A stretch of 64,000 nt of DNA from Archivesica marissinica. Its lineage: Eukaryota; Mollusca; Bivalvia; Venerida; Vesicomyidae. Below the pieces are notes generated by a model. It had not been told where the DNA came from, did not search any database, and saw only the letters and a list, made by a program, of their open reading frames with translations. Below, piece after piece: positions 41,515-53,013 of this stretch. The position numbers were made by a program, and so were the translations under genes. Within the stretch, counting starts at the first letter, position 1; each line of letters begins with the position of its first letter. The DNA is taken from NCBI GenBank assembly GCA_014843695.1, contig CM026402.1:18814297-18878296 (forward strand), written 5' to 3'.

Positions 41515-41865
41515 TTGAGAGAAGTGAGAAAGCGCGCGATTGCGTCATCTAATGGTATTATTTGATAAATGTCAACATAATAGAGTTAAAATACACAATA
41601 TGACCGTTAAATAAATAATTGAATATGAGTACTTTACAATGGCCCGTGTATCTTACTGAACAATATTTTGTCTGATAATCGTAAAAATAAAAAATTACAG
41701 AGAAAAAAAGAACATAGCAAGGATAAAATGACCGAATATTCAAGATCTGAAACTTATCATACCATCTGTGATGTATGACGTCACGGTTCAGAGCTATACT
41801 AGCCTAACTCACATAATGCACATAACTTGAAAATACTCTCACTGCTTTACAATTATTGATTTGTT

Positions 41866-42097
41866 GTGGAAGTCGTGATAGTGCAGTGGATGTGCATTCG
41901 CTTCAGGTGCGAAAGGTCCGGAGTTCGAGCCCCGCTGGAGCCGTTACGATTGTGCCCTTAGACAAGGCATTTAATTCCCACGTTGCCTCTTCTCTCTCCC
42001 TCGTGGCGATGGATTCCACCAGGAATGAGGTCTCGAGAGTGATTAATATAAGTTGTAAGAACTTGTTTCGCAATCAAGCTAAAATAAATTTGTATAA
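41866..42097 (+). mobile_element. tRNA-derived SINE, family 4, full length
   Basis: Head GAAGTCGTGATAGTGCAGTG / GGAGTTCGAGCCCCGC, body GTGCCCTTAGACAAGGC, TTCTCTCTCCCTCGTGGCG, tail GAGAGTGATTAATATAAG and TTGTTTCGCAATCAAGC. Confidence 0.9.
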
Positions 42098-42211
42098 ACT
42101 AAATATCAGTGATGTCATTTATGATATCGTCTAAGTGCGGCGTTCTAGTAGCGCCATTTAGCGCATGCATTGTTGCATCGGTTTTTTATTATAATAATGC
42201 TTCAGTGTTCA

Positions 42212-42691
42212 GAATGAAGTAATTAGTTAATGAGTTTTATTTTGACTGAAGAATGAAGTAATTAGTCAATGAGTTTTATTTTGACTGAAGAATGAAGTAA
42301 TTAGTCAATGAGTTTTATTTTGACTGAAGAATGAAGTAATTAGTCAATGAGTTTTATATTGACTGAAGAATGAAGTTATTTTAGTCAATGAGTTTTATTT
42401 TGACTGAAGAATGAAGTAATTAGTCAATGAGTTTTATTTTGACTGAAGAATGAAGTAATTAGTCAATGAGTTTTATTTTGACTGAAGAATGAAGTAATTA
42501 GTCAATGAGTTTTATTTTGACTGAAGAATGAAGTAATTTTAGTCAATGAGTTTTATTTTGACTGAAGAATGAAGTAATTTTAGTTAGCAAGTTTGATTTT
42601 GACTGAAGAATGAAGTTATTTTAGTCAATGAGTTTTATTTTGACTGAAGAATGAAGTTATTTTAGTCAATGAGTTTTATTTTGACTGAAGT
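42212..42691 (+). repeat. 39-bp minisatellite
   Basis: About 12 units of GAATGAAGTAATTAGTCAAT + GAGTTTTATTTTGACTGAA, some with TTATTTTAG insertions. Confidence 0.93.
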
Positions 42692-43170
42692 AAAACATAG
42701 TAAGACAATGTACTAATGTATGCGGTTAAACACCAGTCATGGAAGGGAATATGATATAATAAGATATGCCTGTATATCATAGTGGCTATTAAGTTCTTGC
42801 AATGCTTGATATTGCCAGAGATAGCGTTAATCAGGCAAACATTTCACTTCCTGATATGGATGTCAGAATACCATTACCAAGTGAACTTAGATACAAGCAT
42901 ACAAGGTGAATCTTTTCGATTTTGGTTAGATAACCGTTCTATTCATAATGAATGTAAATTTAAGCTGTAGTGTGTTTTCTCAAAGGTTCTCAGTGTCTCA
43001 GCTCTGTTTATTGGAAATATAGAAACCTTTATCAGTGAAGTACTATGTGTTATTGTACTTGTACAAAGCACTGGATTTACAAGTATTGTTTATTTCTCAT
43101 TGCCGTTGCACTTGTTTTGAAATGTTGTCAACGCTGACGTTTTCGGAATTTTAATTATTTTTTTTTTAGG
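42692..43170. other. Unassigned sequence
   Basis: Nothing recognised; a T10 run directly precedes the SINE at 43171. Confidence 0.45.
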
Positions 43171-43432
43171 TCCGCCTCCGTGGTCGAGTGGTTAAGGTCG
43201 CTGACTTGTATACCACTGTCACCTATCATCACTGATGGTCACGGGTTCGGCCCCGCTCAGACCGTGTCTCATTTATATGAAAAAGTTGGCAGTTTCTTAC
43301 GGAGGTTGGTGCACCCAAGTACTGGTTAACCGCTGGAGCCTGTCCAGGAAAGGTGTTGTTAGGTAAACTGCCCGCCGGCGATATAGCCCAAAAATGGTGC
43401 TGATGCAGGCGTAAAACCCGAAATATAACATC
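43171..43432 (+). mobile_element. tRNA-derived SINE, family 2, full length
   Basis: Head CCGTGGTCGAGTGGTTAAGG, B box GGGTTCGGCCCC, body GGAGGTTGGTGCACCC, tail GCCGGCGATATAGCCC and GGCGTAAAACCCGAAATATA. Confidence 0.9.
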
Positions 43433-43539
43433 ACATAACTATTTTTTAGTCATCTAAGCAAGGCTTTCTTATAGAGTCTGTTGCATCGTTTTTCTATCAT
43501 AAAAACATGCTCCAGTCTATAAATAGAATATTTGTTTGA

Positions 43540-43630
43540 TTAACGGCTCCAGTGGGGCGCGGACTCGGGGGGGGGCCCTTTCACACCTGAAGTGAATACA
43601 TTACCACTGCGCTATCACGACTTCCACTGT
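43540..43630 (-). mobile_element. SINE family 4 head fragment
   Basis: Minus-strand AAGTCGTGATAGCGCAGTGG and GGAGCCG; contains a run of nine G on the plus strand. Confidence 0.75.
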
Positions 43631-43724
43631 CTGTTATACTCTGGAAACACAGCTACAGAGCTCTAACATTTTTCAATATATCTGTTTATGTAAATATTCT
43701 ATTTTTACGTGTGTATTTTCAACT

Positions 43725-43910
43725 ATAATATAACCTGCCTTAAGCAGCCAGCCAAGGTAATCTCAGAAGGTGGCTGCTTAGCACAGGTGGCTGCTTAAAA
43801 GAGGTCAACTGTATAATCAAACGGCATATTGGAAATCTGGAAACTGGCTGCTTAATACAGGTTGGCTGCTTAATGGAGGTGACCACTAACACAGGTTTGA
43901 CTGTATATAC
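43725..43910. mobile_element. Pogo-like short element with GGCTGCTTAA repeats
   Basis: Repeated GTGGCTGCTTA blocks on one strand and TTAAGCAGCCAGCC on the other; ends ACACAGGTTTGACTGTATA. Relatives at 52000-52195 and 52458-52600. Confidence 0.7.
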
Positions 43911-43949
43911 TTTTGTTATTGCGCTAACCTCTGGGGTTTCAGCCAGAAG

Positions 43950-45002
43950 TGCAGTGTAGAGAAACTAAGCACTGGCGTGTGTGGCCTATCTTGTACTTAT
44001 GCTGTGTGAGATCAGTGCAGTGTAGAGAAACTAAGCACTGGCATGTGTGGCCTATCTTGTACTTATGCTGTGTGAGATCAGTGCAGTGTAGAGAAACTAA
44101 GCACTGGCGTGTGTGGCCTATCTTGTACTTATGCTGTGTGTGATCAGTGCAGTGTAGAGAAACTAAGCACTGGTGTGTGTGGCCTATCTTGTACTTATGC
44201 TGTGTGAGATCAGTGCAGTGTAGAGAAACTAAGCACTGGTGTGTGTGGCCTATCTTGTACTTATGCTGTGTGAGATCAGTGCAGTGTAGAGAAACTAAGC
44301 ACTGGCGTGTGTGGCCTATCTTGTACTTATGCTGTGTGAGATCAGTGCAGTGTAGAGAAACTAAGCACTGGCGTGTGTGGCCTATCTTGTACTTATGCTG
44401 TGTGTGATCAGTGCAGTGTAGAGAAACTAAGCACTGGTGTGTGTGGCCTATCTTGTACTTATGCTGTGTGAGATCAGTGCAGTGTAGAGAAACTAAGCAC
44501 TGGTGTGTGTGGCCTATCTTGTACTTATGCTGTGTGAGATCAGTGCAGTGTAGAGAAACTAAGCACTGGCGTGTGTGGCCTATCTTGTACTTATGCTGTG
44601 TGAGATCAGTGCAGTGTAGAGAAACTAAGCACTGGCGTGTGTGGCCTATCTTGTACTTATGCTGTGTGTGATCAGTGCAGTGTAGAGAAACTAAGCACTG
44701 GCGTGTGTGGCCTATCTTGTACTTATGCTGTGTGAGATCAGTGCAGTGTAGAGAAACTAAGCACTGGCGTGTGTGGCCTATCTTGTACTTATGCTGTGTG
44801 TGATCAGTGCAGTGTAGAGAAACTAAGCACTGGTGTGTGTGGCCTATCTTGTACTTATGCTGTGTGAGATCAGTGCAGTGTAGAGAAACTAAGCACTGGT
44901 GTGTGTGGCCTATCTTGTACTTATGCTGTGTGAGATCAGTGCAGTGTAGAGAAACTAAGCACTGGCGTGTGTGGCCTATCTTGTACTTATGCTGTGTGAG
45001 AT
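43950..45002 (+). repeat. 66-bp satellite with a four-unit higher-order repeat
   Basis: Sixteen units of GATCAGTGCAGTGTAGAGAA ... TACTTATGCTGTGTGA. C/T and GA/GT variants recur every 264 bp (four units). The 22-codon frames found here are repeat translations. Confidence 0.95.
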
Positions 45003-45196
45003 CCAGGAATGAGGAAGTTGCTAAATATTATATTGATCTTTAAGGTGACTTTGATTTGCATGATTGTATATAATGCTGTGTGAACCTGTCACTTCCTCCA
45101 TCAAGTTTAACCAATCATCCGCCTATGTACAGTTAGTAGGTCAGTATTGCACAATGCATTGTGTGTAATTTGAATATTTGAATATTTCAGTCACTA

Positions 45197-45350
45197 AAGC
45201 GACACTCGGTGAAAGAATTAATTTCTACAGACTGTAATTTCCTATTATATGTTTATATTGGGTTATCTTTTTTTAAATATCTGCTACAGATACTCGAGTA
45301 TTTCAATTAGTAAACAAACGTTGTATATGACTATTGTGTGACATTATACA
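45197..45350 (+). mobile_element. MITE family A, partial
   Basis: CTAAAGCGACACTCGGTGAAA then CAGACTGTAATTTCCTATTA and AACAAACGTTGTATATG; the right part is missing. Confidence 0.65.
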
Positions 45351-46099
45351 GTTATATAAACATAAATTCACATTGCCTCTTCTCCCATAACCTCATGGCG
45401 ATTGGTAGCCTGGGTTACAGTCTGTTAATTTTTCACTAATTTACTTCTGGCAATATGACAGCCTGTGGAAACTTGATTTTCGAACGTAGCGCCACCTACA
45501 TTACACCCGTCTTTTCTAGGGTGTTGATTGAAGAACGACAACTCTTATCTGCAAGATACGATCGCTAAAAATAGAAACGGAAGTCTTTCGGAAATCACCG
45601 AACAGGCATGGTTATACACGATCATTTCCGAAAATTCACGAATGTTCCCGTAGCCTCATTTACATTGCATAATTGTGTCAACATTTAATTTCACGTTTCT
45701 GCCTTATATCGCAGTGATGGCGGATTTGATCTATTTATGTGGTAACGGATCGATTCGGCGTAATTGAAGTAAGGACGACTTAAATCTTGAGTAAATATGT
45801 CAAATCAGATGCACACTGTACTTTTTAAAACTATTTACCATTCCGTCGACCCGTAAAAAATGGCGACCAATTATACAGTTTTATCAACATTGCATTGCCT
45901 CGCTCTCGATTCAAGTACGTCATTAATTAAGTCACATGCTAATAGGCCTATTAATAGGATTAATGATAATAAATAATTACATGGAATACCCCTCAAGTTT
46001 CCCCAGCACAGCACGTGCATCAAGAATAAAGATGTGCTATCAATGATCACATAGAGTTTTTGTACACATTTTCCATTATATCTCACACTTTCCACTTAT
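45351..46099. other. Unassigned sequence
   Basis: A short SINE family 4 scrap (CATTGCCTCTTCTCCC...ATGGCGAT, 45371-45402). No gene seen; CpG content is somewhat higher at 45480-45860. Confidence 0.45.
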
Positions 46100-46212
46100 C
46101 TTAAACTTTATTTGTTTTTACAACAATTGCGAAGCAAGCTTTAACAACTGATATTAATCAGTCTCGTTGGCGTGGATGAAAGTGTAAATGCGGTCATTTG
46201 TGGAAGGAAACC
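46100..46212 (-). mobile_element. SINE, family 5 tail, cut by the start of a satellite
   Basis: Minus-strand tail CAATTGCGAAGCAAGC and CTCGTTGGCGTGGATGAAAG; the rest of the element is replaced by the 39/43-bp array. Confidence 0.8.
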
Positions 46213-48480
46213 AAGCTAGCATGCTATTTGGGAGTAGTACATATAGGGCTCAAGCCATCGATCATGCTATTTGGGAGTAGTACATATTGGGCTCAAGCTA
46301 GCATGCTATTTGGGAGTAGTACGTATTGGGCTCAAGCCATCGATCATGCTATTTGGGAGTACTACATATTGGGCTCAAGCTAGCATGCTATTTGGGAATA
46401 GTACATATTGTGCTCAAGCTAGCATGCTATTTGGGAGTAGTACATATTGGGCTCAAGCTAGCATGCTATTTGGGAGTAGTACATATAGGGCTCAAGCTAT
46501 CGATCATGCTATTTGGGAGTAGTACATATTGGGCTTAAGCTAGCATGCTATTTGGGAGTAGTACATACAGGGCTCAAGCTAGCATGCTATTTGGGAGTAG
46601 TACATACAGGGCTCAAGCTATCGATCATGCTATTTGGGAGTAGTACATATAGGGCTTAAGCTAGCATGCTATTTGGGAGTAGTACATATAGGGCTCAAGC
46701 TAGCATGCTATTTGGGAGTAGTACATACAGGGCTCAAGCTAGCAGGCTATTTGGGAGTAGTACATATAGGGCTCAAGCTATCGATCATGCTATTTGGCAG
46801 TAGTACATACAAGGCTCAAGCTAGCATGCTATTTGGTAGTAGTACATATTGAGTTCAAGCTATCGATCATGCTATTTGGGAGTAGTACATATAGGGCTCA
46901 AGCTAGCATGCTATTTGGGAGTAGTACATATTGGGCTCAAGCTAGCATGCTATTTGGTAGTAGTACATATTGGGTTCAAGCTATCGATCATGCTATTTGG
47001 GAGTAGTACATATTGGACTCAAGCTAGCATGCTATTTGGGAGTAGTACATATTGAGCTCAAGCTAGCATGCTATTTGGGAGTAGTACATACAGGGCTCAA
47101 GCTATCGATCATGCTATTTGGGAGTAGTACATATAGGGCTCAAACTATCGATCATGCTATTTGGGAGTAGTACATATTGGGCTCAAGCTAGCATGCTATT
47201 TGGTAGTAGTACATACAGGGCTCAAGCTAGCATGCTATTTGGGAGTAGTACATACAGGGCTCAAGCTAGCATGCTATTTGGGAGTAGTACATACAGGGCT
47301 CAAGCTAGCATGCTATTTGGGAGTAGTACATACAGGGCTCAAGCTATCGATCATGCTATTTGGGAGTAGTACATATAGGGCTCAAGCTATCGATCATGCT
47401 ATTTGGGAATAGTACATATAGGGCTCAAGCTAGCATGCTATTTGGGAGTAGTACATACAGGGCTCAAGCTAGCAGGCTATTTGGTAGTAGTACATATTGG
47501 GTTCAAGCTAGCATGCTATTTGGGAGTAGTACATATTGGGTTCAAGCTAGCATGCTATTTGGGAGTAGTACATACAAGGCTCAAGCTAGCATGCTATTTG
47601 GTAGTAGTACATATTGGGCTCAAGCTAGCATGCTATTTGGTAGTAGTACATATTGGGTTCAAGCTAGCATGCTATTTGGGAGTAGTACATATTGAGCTCA
47701 AGCTAGCATGCTATTTGGTAGTAGTACATATTGGGCTCAAGCTAGCATGCTATTTGGGAGTAGTACATATTGGGTTCAAGCTATCGATCATGCTATTTGG
47801 CAGTAGTACATATCGGGTTCAAGCTAGCATGCTATTTGGGAGTAGTACATATTGAGCTCAAGCTAGCATGCTATTTGGGAGTAGTACATATTGGGTTCAA
47901 GCTATCGATCATGCTATTTGGGAGTAGTACATATTGGGTTCAAGCTAGCATGCTATTTGGTAGTAGTACATATTGGGCTCAAGCTAGCATGCTATTTGGT
48001 AGTAGTACATATTGGGCTCAAGCTAGCATGCTATTTGGTAGTAGTACATATTGGGCTCAAGCTAGCATGCTATTTGGTAGTAGTACATATTGGGCTGCGC
48101 TCAAGCTAGCATGCTATTTGGTAGTAGTACATATTGGGCTCAAGCTAGCATGCTATTTGGGAGTAGTACATATTGGGTTCAAGCTAGCATGCTATTTGGT
48201 AGTAGTACATATTGGGCTCAAGCTAGCATGCTATTTGGGAGTAGTACATATTGGGCTCAAGCTATCGATCATGCTATTTGGGAGTAATACATACAGGGTT
48301 CAAGCTAGCATGCTATTTGGTAGTAGTACATACAGGGCTCAAGCTAGCATGCTATTTGGTAGTAGTACATACAGGGCTCAAGCTAGCATGCTATTTGGTA
48401 GTAGTACATACAGGGCTCAAGCTAGCAGGCTATTTGGTAGTAGTACATACAGAGCTCAAGCTAGAAGGTTATTTGAGAGA
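46213..48480 (+). repeat. Satellite of two interspersed monomers, 39 and 43 bp
   Basis: About 56 units. The common unit has CTCAAGCTAGCATGCTATTT; the longer has CAAGCTATCGATCATGC in that place. Both continue GGGAGTAGTACATATTGGG with GGT/GGG, CAGGG and TTGGG variants. Confidence 0.94.
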
Positions 48481-48535
48481 ATCTCCCTGAACTGAACGTT
48501 TAAAACTACTCACTGTCTTGCATGTATAACCTATA

Positions 48536-48668
48536 CCATGTTCAGAATGTTTCTCAAATCTCAAACACGAGCTCAAGTGATTTGATTGGTTAATTCTGAG
48601 ATTTACACTCAGCTGAACCAATCAGAAGCTTGAGACTGAGTTTGATATTGGAGAATAGTTTTATAACT
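48536..48668. mobile_element. Short palindromic MITE, family C
   Basis: Arms TCTCAAATCTCAAAC.../...GAGAATAGTTTTATAAC with GATTTGATTGGTTAA facing TGAACCAATCAGAAG in the centre. Confidence 0.75.
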
Positions 48669-48801
48669 ACACAAAGGTGAATGTACATGTATGTAAATGT
48701 ATCCCAAGTGTTACGCTTCGTAATCCACGATTTACTGTGTATAGTGATTATATCAATGAATATACATAGGGAGATGAATAATAGTGTTTTATTTACAAAT
48801 A

Positions 48802-48894
48802 AGCCTGCCCAGGAAAGGTGTTGTTAGGTAAACTGCCCGCCGGCGATATAGCCCAAAATGGTGCTGATGCAGGCGTAAAACCCGAAATATAACA
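48802..48894 (+). mobile_element. SINE family 2, 93-bp 3' piece with 14-bp target duplication
   Basis: Only the 3' part (GCCTGCCCAGGAAAGGTG to GGCGTAAAACCCGAAATATA) is present. Perfect TTTATTTACAAATA repeats at 48788-48801 and 48895-48908 show that it inserted in truncated form. Confidence 0.9.
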
Positions 48895-49015
48895 TTTATT
48901 TACAAATAGCAGTTTTACAATAACCAGATCATTTGTTGGCATATCTTTTGAAATTTTGCTGAAAATGTGAATCATTTTAGTATTGAAAAACTGCAAATAT
49001 TATTGTAAGAAATAA

Positions 49016-49172
49016 ATTAATATATAATTTACATAAATATGGGAAATATTATATGAAATTGCAAATATTATTGAGAAATTAGAAATATTATAAGAAATTG
49101 AAAATATTATAAGAAATTAAAAATATTATAAGAAATTGAAAATATTATAAGAAATTGAAAATATTATATAAG
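49016..49172 (+). repeat. About 19-bp AT-rich repeat
   Basis: About 7 copies of AAGAAATTGAAAATATTAT, decaying at the left. Confidence 0.8.
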
Positions 49173-49324
49173 ATAAGCACGATTTCTAGCTCACAGTACA
49201 TGTATGTAGCAAATTCTAAATACATGCACAGTGGAGCTAGCTATAAATGTTTTATGTGTTACTGTATAATAGGTTATTGATCAGTGTTCCCGAGCATAAC
49301 AACCATAGCACTTATTGTTCATCA

Positions 49325-49965
49325 TGAATCACAGGGTGCACCTCTCATCATGAGTCCAAGGGTGTACCTCTCATCATGAGTCCAAGGGTGCACCTCTCAC
49401 CATATGTCCAAGGGTACACCTCTCACCATATGTCCAAGGGTACACCTCTCACCATGAGTCCAAGGGTGCACCTCTCACCATGAGTCCATGGGTGCATCTC
49501 TCATCATGTGTCCAAGGGTGCACCTCTCACTATGTGTCCAAGGGTGCACCTCTCACCATGAGTCCAAGGGTGCACCTCTCACCATGAGTCCAAGGGTGCA
49601 ACTCTCACCATGAGTCCAAGGGTGCATCTCTCATCATGTGTCCAAGGGTGCACCTCTCATCATGATACCAAGGGTGCACCTCTCACCATGTGTCCAAGGG
49701 TGCACCTCTCACCATGTGTCCAAGGGTGCACCTCTCACCATGTGTCCAAGGGTGCACCTCCCATCATGTGTCCAAGGGTGCACCTCATATCATGTGTCCA
49801 AGGGTGCACCTCTCATCATGTGTCCAAGGGTGCACCCCTCATCATGAGTCCAAGGGTGCACCTCTCATCATGAGTTCAAGGGTGCACCTCTCACCATGAG
49901 TCCAAGGGTGCACCTCTCACCATAAGTCCAAGGGAGCCTCTCTCATCATGAGTCCCAAGGATGTA
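49325..49965 (+). repeat. 26-bp minisatellite
   Basis: About 24 copies of CATGAGTCCAAGGGTGCACC + TCTCAC. Confidence 0.94.
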
Positions 49966-50408
49966 ACATATGGTGTCCCATAATGTACGATATGTAGTTA
50001 AGGATGTTGTAAATAATAGCAATTAATCTTGTCCTCGTAGACCAATGAACAGCGTGTATCCTCATTTATGTACGTTGTGGTTCTTTGTGGTTGGTACTGG
50101 TTGTCCCACCATCTTATAACATTCTTCCTTGATGGATGATGTCATCGTGGTCTTGCATATTTCAGTTCAGGTGGGGCTCACAGCCAGGCACTGACATGTC
50201 ATGCATGTTTGAGCTCTGGTTGACCTCAAACTCGTCCAGGCATTGGTTTTACTTGTATTTGTTTTGTGTTATTGATTTATTGTCTCACAAGAGGCTCATG
50301 ATGCAGTGTTTTCATTTACTTTGGACTGCAAATCCACAAGTCACGAGTTTGATCCCCTCTTCCCATCATAATAATATTAACTGATTTTGGATGGGACTCA
50401 ACTGGGAT

Positions 50409-51020
50409 GGGTGCATGAGTTACTGCCCCTAAATACTCCCTAAATATAGATAGGTGCTATGAAGTGTTTTCCTCTGTTTTTATCGTTGTTTCCTTTGCAT
50501 AACATACTAGCAATTTTATTCCACTATCGCTTCTTATGAGTATTAAATTACTATGTCTCTCCTACAGTATATGCAATGGGTACTTATTTGTAAAACAATG
50601 GTATCAGTTAATTAACACGATTTGGATAAAATCACACTTATCATACCGCAACATTTGGTTAGGGAACAACAGTAAAAACAAAGGATTCTAATTAAAAAGG
50701 ACCTATTCACATTTTGGAATAAATCAGACTTTATCTGCCAAGGGAGGTAATAGAAAATTAGAGATTCCTCTCATTCGGATGGGACTCAACTGTACAACAT
50801 GTATGAAAAACAATGGTATCAGTTAATTAACACTATTTTGATAAAATCACATTTATCATACCGCAACATCTGGTTAGGGAACAACAGTAAAAACAAAGGA
50901 TTCTATTTAAAAAGGATCTATTCACATTTTGGAATAAATCAGACTTTATCTGCCAAGGGAGGTAATAGAAAATTAGAGATTCCTCTCATTCGGATGGGAC
51001 TCAACTGTACAACAATTATG
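50409..51020 (+). mobile_element. MITE, family D, with a tandem duplication of its right half
   Basis: A full copy (50409-50780) is followed by a second right half (50805-51020: AACAATGGTATCAGTTAATT to GGGACTCAACTGTACAAC). The two halves are almost identical, so the duplication is young. Confidence 0.8.
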
Positions 51021-51242
51021 TAAAACAAGCAGGGACATTTGTAGAATTGGGGTGTTAACTATCCTCCAAGCAATGAAATAACTAACAAGACTATCCCTCA
51101 TTCATGTACCACTGTCAACGTGTAATAGGCAGAACACAGTGAAATTAATCCGTAGATATATTTTATTACATTATTGTAACACCCTAGAATGTGTTATTAG
51201 GATAGTTTATCAGATCCATTGTAATGCTATTTTATAATAAGA

Positions 51243-51492
51243 CCGCCTTCCTTCGTGATCGAGTGCTTAAGGTCGCTGACTTGTATTCCACTGTAACCTA
51301 TCATCTCTGATGGTCACGGGTTCGAGCCCCGCTCAGACCGTGTCTCATTTATATGAAAAAGTTGGCAGTTTCTTACGGAGGTTGGTGCACCAAGTACTTG
51401 TTAACTGCTGGAGCCTGCCCAGGAAAGGTGTTGTTAGGTAAACTGCCCGTCGCTCAAATGGGAAACCGGTAGCGACGTTAAATAAAATATTT
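51243..51492 (+). mobile_element. SINE with family 2 head and family 1 tail
   Basis: Head and body are family 2 (GGTTGGTGCACCAAGTACTT). After AACTGCCC the tail changes to CGTCGCTCAAATGGGAAACC / AGCGACGTTAAATAAA, the family 1 tail type. Confidence 0.85.
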
Positions 51493-51774
51493 TTTAAATA
51501 ATATTATATTACCTGTTTATTAACCATTTAAAGGCCCATTATGCGTTTACTTAGAATGTGCTGCACACCGAGATATTGTAAGGAGCAGATGATTAGATAT
51601 TGTGATTATATATTCAATAATAAATTATTACAGTAACATGCAAAAGTCATAAAATATGCCCACAAACTAACATGTTTTTGTGGAATTGCCATTTGTATAT
51701 TACCTTCTTAACAAAGTCACCAAAAACTCTATAAACAGTAAAGGAAAATAATGCACAATCATACATGTGTTGAA

Positions 51775-51970
51775 CCTATCATCATTGATTGTCTCTGGTT
51801 CGAGCCCCGCTCAGACCGTGTTTCTTTATATGTAAAAGTTGGCAGTTTCTTACGGAGGTTGGTACACCAAGTACTGGTTAACCGCTGGCGTCTGCCCAGG
51901 AAAGGTGGTGTTAGGTAAACTTCCCGTCGCTCAAATGGGCAACCGATAACGACGTTAAATAAACTTTAAA
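51775..51970 (+). mobile_element. SINE with family 2 body and family 1 tail, 5'-truncated
   Basis: Starts at the B box (GGTTCGAGCCCCGC) and ends CGTCGCTCAAATGGGCAACC / AACGACGTTAAATAAAC, then A10. Confidence 0.85.
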
Positions 51971-51999
51971 TAAAAAAAAAAAACATGTAGACTACAGTC

Positions 52000-52195
52000 C
52001 AACCTGTGTTAGTGGTCACCTCCATTAAGCAGCCAACCTGTATTAGTACAGTCTAACCTGTGTTAGTGGTCACCTCCATTAAGCAGCCAACCTGTGTTAG
52101 TGGTCACCTCCATTAAGCAGCCACCTGTGCTAAGCAGCCACTTTCTTTGATTCCCTTTGCCGGCTGCTTAAGACAGGTTTGACTGTATATACCAG
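52000..52195. mobile_element. Pogo-like short element with TTAAGCAGCC repeats
   Basis: TACAGTCCAACCTGTGTTAG ... GACAGGTTTGACTGTATA. The unit TTAGTGGTCACCTCCATTAAG is repeated two to three times at the left end. Confidence 0.78.
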
Positions 52196-52457
52196 GGTAC
52201 ATTTCACTTATGCATGTAGGTAGGTATAGGCTATCTTAGCAAAACAAATTTGATTATGAATTATTGTTTGTAGATTTAACACCTTTGTTAACTTATATTT
52301 ATTTACGATGCCATTAATGACTTTACAAATGTTGGTTTTCTGAGGTTAAAAATAGTCAATATTTGCATATTTATTATAGTTTCATTTTTTTTGAAGAAAA
52401 ATATGTATTATAGAATCTTCAAATATGACTGTTGTGGAAGGAAGAAATGAAAAGATG

Positions 52458-52600
52458 TACAGTCAAACCTGTCATAAGCAGCCAGCAAAGAGAATCATAG
52501 AAAGTGGCTGCTTAACCCAGGTGGCTGCTTAATAGAGGTCAGGTCATATGTATAATAAAACAACATTTTGGGAACCTGAAATTGGCTGGAGGTGACACAT
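52458..52600. mobile_element. Pogo-like short element, right end decayed
   Basis: TACAGTCAAACCTGTCATAAG then GTGGCTGCTTAACCCAGG; the right terminus is not clear. Confidence 0.65.
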
Positions 52601-53013
52601 GTGTACATGACTTTTTACACACACCCACAACCAGGAAGTTTTAATACATAGTAACGCTTGCTTGTTTACGGTAACAGGATATAAGAAATGCACCCTATAT
52701 TATACATTTAGGACAGTTATTATCTCTAGTTTTTCTAAGCATACCGTGGAACAAAGACGTGTTAGTTTCAATCAAACAGTTTTCCAGTAATTTATAAATT
52801 GTGTGGATATTTCATAAGGTATGATTTTGAAGTTCATATCTACAGAATTACCTTTATCACATAACTGCTTGTATACAGTGTAATACAGTCATATCATTGC
52901 TTATATGTACACACGTGTAAATAACTCCTGGAAGGATTCTGAATAATCCTTATAATTTATAAATTAAACTTTAAAGTATGCATATTTCTATTTGAATTGG
53001 TACATAATGTTAA

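Noticed and set aside
43950..45043. Repeated 22-residue protein (VQCRETKHW...)
   Set aside because: 66-bp satellite; the stop/no-stop pattern follows unit variants, not a gene.
46198..48495. Overlapping frames with MLFGSSTYWAQAS and CYLGVVHIGLKL
   Set aside because: Translations of the 39/43-bp satellite in different frames.
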